This document shows positions 1 through 8,296 of a stretch of 10,916 nt of DNA, in pieces; the first letter of the stretch is position 1, and every line of letters starts with the position of its first letter. This DNA is from Melampsora larici-populina 98AG31 (lineage: Eukaryota; Basidiomycota; Pucciniomycetes; Pucciniales; Melampsoraceae). The DNA is taken from positions 664,219-675,134 of the forward strand of contig NW_006768815.1 in assembly GCF_000204055.1 (NCBI RefSeq), written 5' to 3'. Below the pieces are notes generated by a model. It was given only the letters and a program-made list of their open reading frames with translations. It ran no database searches and was not told the DNA's origin. The translations under genes and the position numbers were made by a program.

Positions 1-1009
1 GTATCCACCGGCAATAATCCCCAGCCGCCAGTTGAAAAACAACTGGCTATCACCCTTGAGCGGCTTGGAAGCAACGGGAATGGTGCTTCGGTGGGCCGAT
101 TTGCCCGTAATTACAAAGTTGGTCGAGGCTTGGTAATCAATTGCACTAGGCGCGTTATTACTGCTATTTTGGATGTAGGCACCCATTACATCTCATGGCC
201 AAAATCAAATCGACGCAAAGCCATTTCGAAAGTGCTTGAGAGAGATGGTTTTCCAAATTGTGTGGGCTTTGTTGACGGAACAACAATCCCTTTATTTCAG
301 CGACCTGGTCGTGATGGGGAGGTTTTTTTTGATCACAAACATCGATATTCTCTCAACGTGCAAATTGTCTGTGACTGTGACAGAAGAATCACCTACGCCT
401 ACGCCGGTTAGCCTGGATTGTGCTGTGATAGCATGGTCTATTCAAAGACTGAAATTGCAACTCATCCGGAAAGATATTTCAATAAAGGTACGCCTTTTGC
501 CTTGATTTGTAGAGTAACATGATATCTAACAAGTTTTCTTATTTTTCTAGATGAATACATCGTGGCAGATTCTGCCTACATACCTTCCGAAACAGTAGTC
601 CCATCCTACAAAGGCCAAGCCGCCGAAATCGAGAGAAATAAAGAGTTCAATTGGTGTATAGCAAAAGCTCGAGTTCGAAACGAGCATTGTATTGGCATCC
701 TCAAATCTCGCTGGGCGTCACTTCAAGGGTTAAGATTGTCATTGAACAGTCGTGGTGATATGTATCACATCCTTCGTTGGATCCGCTGCTGCCTCATCTT
801 ACACAACATGCTCGCAGATTTGGGCAATGCTTGGAATGATGATGACTATGACTTACTCTTGAGGGAACCTGGAAATGCAGGGGTCCATCGTGGTGTCGCA
901 GACGCCGGACTTGGACGTGATTGAAAGAGGAAGGCCCAAACGCAAATCTGTTCGAGATCACGCGGTGGCTTACAACTGGCACAGCAGGGGCCTTCCAATT
1001 ATATCCTGA
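1..1009 (+). pseudogene. PIF/Harbinger-type DDE transposase, 5'-truncated by window edge, broken
   Basis: The gene encodes a nuclear cut-and-paste transposase of the DDE_Tnp_4/HARB1-like family. Frame 1 is open from base 1, so the true start lies upstream. A helix-turn-helix-like stretch (RFARNYKVGRGLVINCTRR) is encoded at about 97-153. The DDE core follows: FVDGTTIPL with the first Asp at 274-276, CCDSMV with the second Asp at 427-429, and VRNEHCIGILKSRW with the Glu at 682-684. A 63-bp intron (488-550) joins NK|DEYIVADSAY in frame. Two lesions are visible. A TAG at 409-411 stands where the family has Trp in a GWPG motif. Frame 1 then ends at 924, but frame 2 from about 865 to 1009 reads like a basic C-terminus (VIERGRPKRKSVRDHAV...LPIIS), which implies a one-base indel around 865-900. 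All three catalytic residues survive. Family assignment is confident; the non-functional status rests on recalled family conservation. Confidence 0.88.
488..550 (+). other. Spliceosomal intron in the transposase gene
   Basis: The 63-bp interval starts GTACGC and ends TTTTTCTAG, with a CTAAC branch-point-like motif near 523-527 followed by a T-rich tract. Removing it joins the G at 487 to AT at 551-552, giving a GAT codon. Frame and family homology (PERYFNK then DEYIVADSAY) then continue without interruption. The length is typical of basidiomycete introns. Confidence 0.85.
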
Positions 1010-1035
1010 TGGCTCTGATGGCCAAGCTTTTCTCA

Positions 1036-1175
1036 GTTTCCTTTCTCTCGTATTTTGATTTGGTTCTCTAAGGTTTTACTCTCTTTAATGATTGGTTGTT
1101 GATCTGTTTCCTTTCTCTCGGTTTTTGATTTTCGATGTTTCACTCTCTTCAATGATTTCTTGTGCAATTGGATTT
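1036..1175 (+). repeat. Diverged 70-bp tandem duplication 3' of the transposase
   Basis: Two adjacent copies begin with GTTTCCTTTCTCTCG at 1036 and 1106. Both continue with TTTTGATTT, then a GTTT(T/C)ACTCTCTT(T/C)AATGATT block, then a TTGT-type end. The copies differ at several positions, so the duplication is old. It lies just past the last plausible transposase codon, in what would be the 3' untranslated or flanking region. Confidence 0.7.
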
Positions 1176-3549
1176 GTTTGCTTGGACTTGCTCACTTTCA
1201 GTATCTCTTGTTCAGTATGATTTGTCTGATTATCAATCTTTAAGCCTTTTTGTATTTTGTATTAAGAATTCCAAAGACTTCATCCTTGCGCAAATGAGAG
1301 TTCAAATCGAAAAAATTGACCGTTGTAGAACTTATAACCCAACAAGGGTTATACAGAGCTGGAAGAGGATAATCTACTAATAAAATGACTAGTAGAAGTT
1401 GTCTAAGGACTGCTCTTCTAAAACAACACAATCAGAAAGAGCTCTGTTGTATTGAGTACTGATAAGGCACCAGAGAAATATAACTTCACACGTAATTTTA
1501 ACTTCAAAAGCACACTTTGTATTACTATCAACACTGCTATAGTGTTATTCCCAATTGATAACTGAAAAAAAATAAGCAATATCTGATTGATATTATTCCC
1601 AATAAGTCTTTATGACTATAAAACTAAAGTAAATTTCTCTTTATAACTGTAATAAAGGGCGTATTTAAGTGAACAGGTACTATTAAAATAAGTTTATGAT
1701 GATAAACAAAATAATAATGGTGTAAATGATAAAGAAAAAAAAAGGGGAACAACAGTCCCAAAACCCTCTCAAAGTATATATAACAATGTACTAGAACTTT
1801 CACAATGGTCAACAGCCTCAAAACCAATCAAATCCGCCCAAAATTCCCTAAAAACCCTATGATGACGCAATGTAATGGTTTTGTTACTAATAAATGATGT
1901 AATTTTCACAGCTAAAAGTGATCAATGACGCAATAATATGATGTACAGCACTTCTTATGATGAATACAGGTGATTTTTTCCTTGTAAACTAGCTGAAAAC
2001 CAATTTTTGAGATTACGAATTTTTTCAGATGTGCTCCAATTTTTTGATTACTAAAGTGCATCTTGTAGCCCACGTGTTACTGATCATTTCTGACACCTAC
2101 ATGACCTACTTCTGATGAGTGATGAGTAAGATATTGAGTTGTGAAGTTAAGGTTTTTAGTGTTACATATGACTTGTGACTGTAAACTCGAGATTCACACC
2201 AATTCTTTATTTGCCTTATAACTTTTTACACACACCTCCGTTACTAATGATTTAAAGTTTGTACATTATGTAATCCACTCTTCTGCGTTGAATGAGCCAT
2301 CTACCAACCTATTCTGACGTCATTTGACATATGTAATTAGCTGAAAACCTCCATTTTCCACGAATTTCACCCATTTTCTTCACTTTTCACAGCTACTACT
2401 ATCTTTTTCTTGCTCATGTAATATGACATCATCATCTATAGCCTTAAAAATCCCGGAAAATCCTCTTGGCAACCTTAAATTCCATCACTACCACTATTAC
2501 ACAACCAAACTACACGTGTACCTCTTGTTTACCAACTTCGAAAAAGTGCTTTTTTCCTAATAACTTCTGTTTCTACTTATCAACCTTGAAGATTAAAATT
2601 GTCATAGTATCATATAATGTTGTTCTTTCATATTCTAACCTCATAATACCCATAACTCTAATATTACTACCCTAAAAACCATTTTCCAACCTTTATACCT
2701 ATAATTTCGAATTTTTCTTATGTTTTTCTTTCTTTCTTTTTGTAATAAATTTGTAAGTAAACTATAATGATCTTAATATATAATGTGAAATAAAATGATG
2801 TAATGTTGACCTAATGACCAATACATAAGCCTACAAGAGCTTCAATTGATCAAAAACCTCCATTTCGAATTTTCTTTCCTGCTGAATCCTGCTAATAAAC
2901 TGGTAAACTGGTAATTGTGAATTTTTTAATTGAATCCATAAATTGATCACCACACCGTCCCTCGAGGGTCAAAATCCGAGAACGACCTCAAACGTTATTC
3001 ATCTAAAGATTAGGTTGAAGATCAGATAAAGAAGTCATGACGGGTGCTAGTGGACACTTGTACATTCGAACCGGGATCTTTTTGGTTTAATGAACCCGAT
3101 AATCGAACCGTTGGATTTGAATGACTTAGAAAACTTACAGAACCAGAAGTTTGAGTTGATTTCAAAGTGGATCTTGTTCAATGTTGAGATTAGAAGCTGA
3201 GCATGAAGTCAAGTGATGATATAGAATCGAAATGCTGAGGAGCAGATTGATGAAGCTGATCGAATCGAACATGAAAGATCATCTCAAATTTGGGATACCT
3301 ACCTATTTCAAATGAGATCACTCAAAACACTGCCTGATCTGAACTTTGAGATGAGTCGTTTGAGATTTGGGAAACACTTAGAAGGATGTCATTGCACCAG
3401 ATGTCATTGGTCATAGACAGACACTTTGACTAGCTACAAAAAGAATAACGCAACATACAAACAAACTACATAGTAATTTGAGCATCTTGAAATGAACCAA
3501 TGCGGGACAGACAGAGGGAAAGCGAGGAAGGGAGAGGTGGACTAATCAA
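1176..3549. other. AT-rich stretch with no supportable gene
   Basis: No frame gives a convincing protein. The sequence is AT-rich, with short recurring words such as GATGTAATG, ATGACGCAAT and AGCTGAAAACC (1992 and 2340), which suggests decayed repeat DNA. The most protein-like piece is a 49-codon open stretch at 3051-3200 (+), which includes a possible ATG at 3090 and contains LNDLENLQNQKFELISKW. I recognise no family in it, and its short length makes chance likely. An AATAAA at 1379-1384 could be a polyadenylation signal for the broken transposase gene, but nothing else supports this. Confidence 0.6.
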
Positions 3550-3550
3550 G

Positions 3551-3655
3551 ACAAACAAACAAACTACATAAGATATTGGGAAACTTGGAACTTGGAACAG
3601 TTTGACAACCAAACAAACGAACTACATAAGATATTGGGAAACTGGGAACAGTGAA
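3551..3655. repeat. Imperfect tandem repeat, offset about 58 bp
   Basis: The block CTACATAAGATATTGGGAAA occurs at 3564 and again at 3622. Each copy is preceded by an (A)CAAACAAAC-type run and followed by CT(T)GGAACAG. A third, shorter relative (CAAACAAACTACATAGTA) lies near 3458-3475. The repeat sits just downstream of the 3' end of the minus-strand gene, and I see no coding meaning. Confidence 0.7.
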
Positions 3656-3699
3656 ATCGGGAAACTTGGAAAAGTTCGATTAGTGTCTACAGTGCAGAG

Positions 3700-3789
3700 C
3701 TATGTCAAATGCCCAAAGCGATTATAAAAAACAATCAGTTATCATAAACGAAATAGATCAGTGTTAGTAGAAAACATATTTAGACTTAC
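3700..3789 (-). other. Candidate 3'-terminal intron of the minus-strand gene
   Basis: At the apparent stop, the minus-strand sequence AATGT|GTAAGT is a consensus fungal donor overlapping the TAA at 3788-3786. A perfect TACTAAC branch-point motif lies at about 3769-3763, and the next AG on that strand is CATAG, ending at 3700. Splicing this 90-bp interval would add Ser-Ala-Leu and a TAG at 3689-3687. The size matches the 88-bp intron of the same gene. The branch-to-acceptor distance (about 60 nt) is long, so retention with the TAA stop remains possible. Confidence 0.5.
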
Positions 3790-4633
3790 ACATTATCCTC
3801 GTTGGGATATATGAGGCGAAGGTAAGCCTTGAGCTCTTGGGGGGTTTTACCTTCTAAAACCAATCGCTCAGCGAATGCCTTTCGCTCCTTGCGAGTTTCT
3901 TGAGCTAATTGCTTGGAGTCCAGTTCGCGCTGCTCTTCGCGGTCGAGAAAATAGCGCTCCTTGGTCCAGCTCAGGGTGGATTTACGGTCTTCCAGTTCGG
4001 CTTGGAATCGAGCTTTGTCAACCTTCATTCGGGCTTGGTCAGCTTGTTGACGCCAATCCTGAGCCTTCGTCATTGCCTCAATTTTTGCATCGTTCGCTTG
4101 TTGAATGGCCATTGCAAGTGCGTGTTTGTGATCCTTCACATGCACGTTGGATGGGTCGATCGAAGGCAATGGGTCCAGTCCACGGCAAGACAGAGGCGCG
4201 CGTGAAGTTTGGGTAGAAGTCACTTGAGTTGTAGCGGTAGTGTTGGCATTTGGACCATCATCATCCGAACTCGAGTCCAAAGCACGCTCCTCCGCAGTAA
4301 GAGTCAATTTTCTAGCGGGCGCAGCTCTCTTCCTCTTCTTGGAATTGCCAAGATTAGATTCAGAGTTCTTGGCCCGTGAGGTGGAATGATGACTAGGGTG
4401 ATCGACCGGGATGTGATCTTCTCGTCCCTTTGGGGTAGGTGGAAGCAAATCTAAATTGTCTTCATTTTCGAGGAATTGACAATAGTGAGCGTTGAGAGGG
4501 TCCGGGTCTCCTGGGGTTCTTAAAGGAGAGACTGGTCGTGGGGATTTGGGGTGATTCTTGAACGGATCCTCACAATCCGCGACATCCTCGGGCTCTGGAC
4601 TTGGTAAGTCCCGTTCGATTGCCACCAAGGTGC

Positions 4634-4721
4634 CTAGCCAATGATTCATAGAGGAGGATAGATGTTAGCACGTTTTTCATGAAAAAAATTGGACAAATCA
4701 AATGAAATAAGGGAAACTAAC
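4634..4721 (-). other. Spliceosomal intron in the minus-strand gene
   Basis: Read on the minus strand, the 88-bp interval begins GTTAGT at 4721 and ends GGCTAG at 4634. It has a GTGCTAACATC branch-point-like motif followed by a pyrimidine-rich stretch (TCTATCCTCCTCT). Splicing joins the single G at 4722 to GC at 4633-4632, giving a Gly codon. The reading HSVAVDS|G|TLVAIERD then stays in frame. Both the unspliced upstream frame (stop at 4719-4717) and the downstream frame are explained by this junction. Confidence 0.82.
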
Positions 4722-4866
4722 CAGAATCGACAGCGACAGAGTGGTCATGGCCATCGGTGATATCACCGTCACTCTCCTTGTCTGCCTCGCCAGAGTGAGT
4801 GCGAACTTCATCATCTTCGGAGTTATAGTCTATTCCCGTGTCAAGGACCCCAAAAGGGTTAACGTT

Positions 4867-5008
4867 GCCCTTGTCACGGAACAGAGAATCCATTTCAGAG
4901 TAACAGGGGCACATGTAATCTAACAAAGCGTCCATTGGCCCTTGTCACGGAACAGAGAATCCATTTCAGAGTAACAGGGGCACATGTAATCTAACAAAGC
5001 GTCCATTG
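4867..5008. repeat. Perfect 71-bp tandem duplication inside a coding region
   Basis: Copies at 4867-4937 and 4938-5008 are identical at every base, with no ambiguity at the borders (flanking bases differ from the unit ends). Seventy-one is not a multiple of three. The copy nearer the 5' end of the minus-strand gene is in frame with the N-terminal exon, and the other is in frame with the downstream part. This proves a frameshift if the assembly is right. Identity between copies implies a very recent event or an assembly artefact. Confidence 0.97.
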
Positions 5009-5525
5009 AGTGAATACCTCAAGCGTGATGCTTGGCCTCCAGGCCAGCCCCAGTCTTCAAGCTGAAGGATTTGGTGGATTGGTACTTCCCCTTGTATCTG
5101 CGCAGACGTAGAAGCAGGGTTCGGCCGGTCAAGTGCATGTCGGTGGTAACGTGTCGCTTGTTATAGTTGTTATTAAGTTTGATAGCAAGAGTGTTCAATA
5201 GAGTTTTTGGACTCATAGGCAAACCGGTCACCCTGGTTTGACTGCCACCGCCGAAAAGAGAGTTGAGAACGTTTGGCTTTGCGAGATAAGCCACAATGGT
5301 CTTGTAATCCATCAAATCGAAGGGTGGGCTGTTACTTGTACTTGCAGCGCTTTCAGCCCGTTTCTTGGCTGCAAGTCGTGATTGTTTAACCGCGGCAGCA
5401 CTAGGTTTTGAACCGGGCATATGGCCAGATAAGGCGAGATCGGCCGCTATTTGGGCCTTCGTCCGGCGGGGGCGACGGGCACCGTTCTGAGATGGTCTCG
5501 GTGACGATCTAGGCGGAGTACGCAT

Positions 5526-6345
5526 TGGAGATGAGTAGTAGAAAACTAAAAGTCAAACATCAAACGGAGAATGAAGGGAAATCAAATGAGAAGCATTCAA
5601 GTAGTTTGAATTAGTCTATGTGTGTTCAGATAGGCGTGACCAAACAAGGGCATATGACATAAATGACTTACTTATCTGGGAAAAGGATAAAAGGGTGTTT
5701 TGAACACCAGAAACACAATGGAGCGTAGTTTGGGGGCAGGATTTGCAAGCAAGGATATCAAAACTGAATATATTCAGAACAGGGAATTGATGGATACGTG
5801 AATGAGTTTATTTGGTCAAATAATTGAGAATACGAGTGAGAAAGAAAAGAAAGAAAAGTAAGAAATCAATCACGGGTAAGATGCCTAATAGACTGATGGA
5901 TGACAAGACAATTGAAGGAAACTGGGCACTTACACAGAGAGAGCCAATCATATAACCAAGTTCCAGAGGGGTTCGACCGGCCGGACAAGTATGTGCGTGA
6001 CGTGATTTCGTGGTGGTGAGAGACCTTGATAAGATAACAGCCTTTGAAAATCCGGCATGGAAAACAATCACGATGTTCCTGAAGAGGAAATGAAATGAGC
6101 GGAACAAGGGTTCCAGATCTCTCAAGTACCGCCTAGGGCAAAGAAATTGCCCTGTGTTGCCACCGGTAAACCAGGAACAACAAGATAAAAAAAAGCATAA
6201 TGAAATACTCTTGGCAAGAACAAGCGTTACATCAAGGGACAAAGAAGCCAAAAAAAAATAAAAAAGGTACAATTTTTTTGACAGTTTTTTTTTGCAAGCA
6301 GACAAACGCTGTTAAATTTATAAGGACAAATGAGTGATCGTAAAA
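5526..6345. other. 5' flank of the minus-strand gene; no firm gene
   Basis: The minus strand has an open stretch of about 165 codons (6305-5808) without an early ATG. Inside it, 6132-5934 is bounded on the minus strand by an acceptor-like CCCTAG and a consensus donor GTAAGT (5933-5928). It could be an upstream or 5'-untranslated exon of the gene starting at 5525. The rest of the open frame is made of pyrimidine runs (5830-5860 and 6235-6295) and gives low-complexity Leu/Phe/Ser/Lys sequence. I recognise no domain, and coding status is doubtful. Confidence 0.3.
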
Positions 6346-6403
6346 CCGCGAGCCACCTCTAGAGCTGGCTCACGGCCTTAAAATTATACTTATAATTTTA
6401 AGG
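6346..6403. repeat. Two abutting palindromes (hairpin pair)
   Basis: The first palindrome, 6346-6375, has the core GAGCCACCTCT / AGAGCTGGCTC centred on TCTAGA, plus flanking CCG/CGG pairs, with two mismatched pairs in 15. The second starts at the very next base. It consists of CCTTAAAATTATA (6376-6388), a 2-base spacer and its exact reverse complement (6391-6403). Together they make a 58-bp double cruciform-capable block with no spacer between. It may be a remnant of a small inverted-repeat transposon or an end structure. Confidence 0.85.
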
Positions 6404-8012
6404 TACCGAACAAATATCCATGGCTCTAAATCGGCTGTAAAACACCTACTTGAATCGCCCTAATAGTCTGAGCATCTTTTATCCGATCAACAATCAGGTG
6501 TGGTCCTTTCAGACTTACACAGCGTGTTTCCCAAACCCTGATGAGCAACAGCCCAAGGTAAGTAAAGAACACAATTGGCTTTTCCAACATCAAGATATAC
6601 ACATTTAATAACCTTTGAGTCAGGTAATACTGATTGGTTTTATAACATGATAACGTTCACTTATGCAAGATGAATATCGGCTAAAAGTTAAAGGTCGAAT
6701 ATGCACTATGTGTCTAGGACGAGGGCAATTCAGTTGTTAAGTTTTGTTAGAGTATGTCAAATTGGCTTGTACATGTTAACACGGTTTTATTCCAAAGAGC
6801 ATCATGAGTCCTGATGGATGAGTTAAAAACCCAAGGTGATGTCTAAATGTTCAATCTTGTCCCCAATGTGAATATATATAGCGTGTTCATTCATTTTCAA
6901 CTTCTTGAACCAAGTGTTGTGTTGATTTTATTACTATTTGATTTCCATCAATGTACAGTCGCATAGCTTTTATGGTCAACAGCACTCAATCCTAATGTAC
7001 CGGTGATGCACGAAGGGAATGAACACGTATACTCTTCAATGTCAAAGTAATACTATCCCAGCGTTTGCAAGTTTAGACTACAGTTATCGGAATAAAAGCA
7101 ACAACATACTTCACAAAAAGCAATAGTTATTCAATCTTGACGTTTAATATAAGGGGTGTAACCAATAAATGAATGCCCGGTGAGAGGCATCCTATATTAA
7201 ACATCCATCAAGAATAATGTCTTACAATTTGATGGTACACTGAGACAGTGATCCTTTCAAACTTTCATCCATTGACCCACAAGGCCTTTCAAGATATTAA
7301 TGTTGACTTTATCTTAATATATCACTTTTACTTTGTTATAACACACATTTCATAAAGCCTTTCCTGCAAATCAGATTTGCGTACATGCACCTTAATCATA
7401 TGTGAATAACGTTTCATTGGTCAATAATAAGGACTCATTATTTCACTTTTACTCTGTTGTAGTTGCCTATAACATTTCATTGCTACTCTAACAAGTATTT
7501 ATTCCCCCGGTCCCAATAGCTCTTGTGTTTTTCATAAAGCCTTTCCTTCAAAATAAATTTGAGTACAAGCACTTTAATCATACACATGAGTGAGAGTTCA
7601 CTTTTTCATTCTACATGTCTGAAATCTTCAAATGTTCAATCCGCTTTGAAATGATATATGTGTTCACTTTATTTTAGACTCCTTGAATTGGTAAAACCAA
7701 CCCTGATGATACCGGTGATGCACGGAGGAAAGTACACTTATGTCAAATCTAACAGAAAGCGCACTTGTCAATCTGCATAAATGCAAAAATCAAGGTGTCT
7801 CTCAAGTGAATTATTGTAAAAGCATAGCTATTAGCAAAAAATCCACAGTGTTTAACTTTGCTTGCTCAATTGCTTGAACAAGACTCAGTAGTCTGAACAT
7901 TATAAATAATGTTCCATAACTAACACCTTACATATAGTGGTAACAATTAATTGTTAGTGACCATACTTTTATCGAGATGTAGCATGTGAATACTGAGTGT
8001 TAGGTACCTTGT
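6404..8012. repeat. Non-coding region with old, diverged direct repeats
   Basis: No convincing gene is present. Several blocks recur in degraded form. TACCGGTGATGCACG occurs near 6998 and 7709, each followed by a similar purine-rich stretch and ATGTCAAA. Both are preceded by a GTGTTCA...TTGAA block (6882 and 7660). CATAAAGCCTTTCCT occurs at 7351 and 7533 (offset 182) with related downstream text (TTAATCATA). TCACTTTTACT(T/C)TGTT occurs near 7323 and 7442. The nested offsets suggest ancient local duplications or remnants of a repeated element. Confidence 0.55.
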
Positions 8013-8036
8013 ACTCTACACTGTGAGGTGTAGAGT
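8013..8036. repeat. 9-bp inverted repeat (hairpin)
   Basis: ACTCTACAC (8013-8021) and GTGTAGAGT (8028-8036) are exact reverse complements around a 6-base spacer TGTGAG. The hairpin marks the left edge of a more GC-rich island that ends where the CACTACACT array begins. Its CTACAC word resembles the array monomer, but that may be coincidence. Confidence 0.75.
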
Positions 8037-8296
8037 CCAACCCCCCTATGCTACAGGCTTGTAACAGATCTGGTGTGATTTACTTGGCTTTACCCTTTCA
8101 GCTTCACTCCCATATAGGTAGTCAGGAACCTGATCTGCCTTTATTTTTGACCCAAAGTGGGACATCAGGGGTAATTATTGAAATTTCATCCAGACTGGGC
8201 ATTTTGGCCCTGTTTGTGTCAACCAGGGCCAAAACAGGGCCAGGAAATGCGCGTGTGAGAGTTATATTTGAAATTCAACCCTTATAAATTAAATGA
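8037..8296. other. GC-richer island abutting the first satellite array
   Basis: This segment is visibly richer in G and C than its surroundings. It contains a 79-codon ATG-started open frame (8048-8287, +) with no recognisable domain, signal or neighbour, so coding is doubtful. It also contains an 11-bp perfect inverted repeat, TTTTGGCCCTG (8202-8212) with CAGGGCCAAAA (8224-8234), and CAGGGCCA repeated directly at 8224 and 8235. The last 30 bases carry words of both downstream arrays. It may be the end of a degraded transposable element. Confidence 0.5.

Larger units (their letters stand above)
3786..5525 (-). pseudogene. Putative Myb/SANT-like, NAM-associated C-terminus protein (rust repeat family), broken
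   Basis: This is probably a nuclear DNA-binding accessory protein of a transposon family. The ATG is at 5525-5523. The N-terminus is basic (RRPRRTKAQIAADLALSG). A conserved core follows (FDLMDYKTIVAYLAKPNVLN, then TGRTLLLRLRRYKGKYQSTK and TGAGLEAKH). Next come CPCYSEMDSLF, an acidic linker, a nuclear-signal-like KKRKRAAPARK and a long Gln/Glu/Arg-rich coiled coil ending GKTPQELKAYLRLIYP. An 88-bp intron (4634-4721) joins two frames exactly. There are two breaks: a TGA at 5021-5019 inside continuing homology (KHHA, stop, GIHSMDALLDY), and a perfect 71-bp tandem duplication (4867-5008) that shifts the frame. Counting one duplicate copy, the span corresponds to 527 codons with the TAA at 3788-3786. 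A further 3' intron may extend it to 3687. Family membership is from memory of rust proteins, and no function is proven. Confidence 0.75.

Noticed and set aside
236..505. 89-codon plus-strand open frame
   Set aside because: It overlaps the transposase in another frame and its translation has no family features. The frame-1 reading carries the DDE motifs.
3060..3125. TTCGAA/GGTTCGA words suggesting a tRNA B box on the minus strand (near 3064-3073 and 3105-3115)
   Set aside because: Neither word sits in a 5-bp T stem, and no acceptor stem or A box is found at the right distance.
3051..3200. 49-codon open frame (WTLVHSNRDLFGLMNPII...)
   Set aside because: It is short and unrecognised, with no splice partners found. 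It is noted only in the intergenic description.
3875..4216. Two plus-strand open frames opposite the minus-strand gene (3875-4216 and 3909-4205)
   Set aside because: They are antisense shadows of the coiled-coil coding sequence.
6441..6555. Open stretch ending at a consensus donor (CCCAAG|GTAAGT) with the translation ending PNPDEQQPK
   Set aside because: No acceptor or continuing exon with matching frame was found and no family was recognised. One good donor is expected by chance at this scale.
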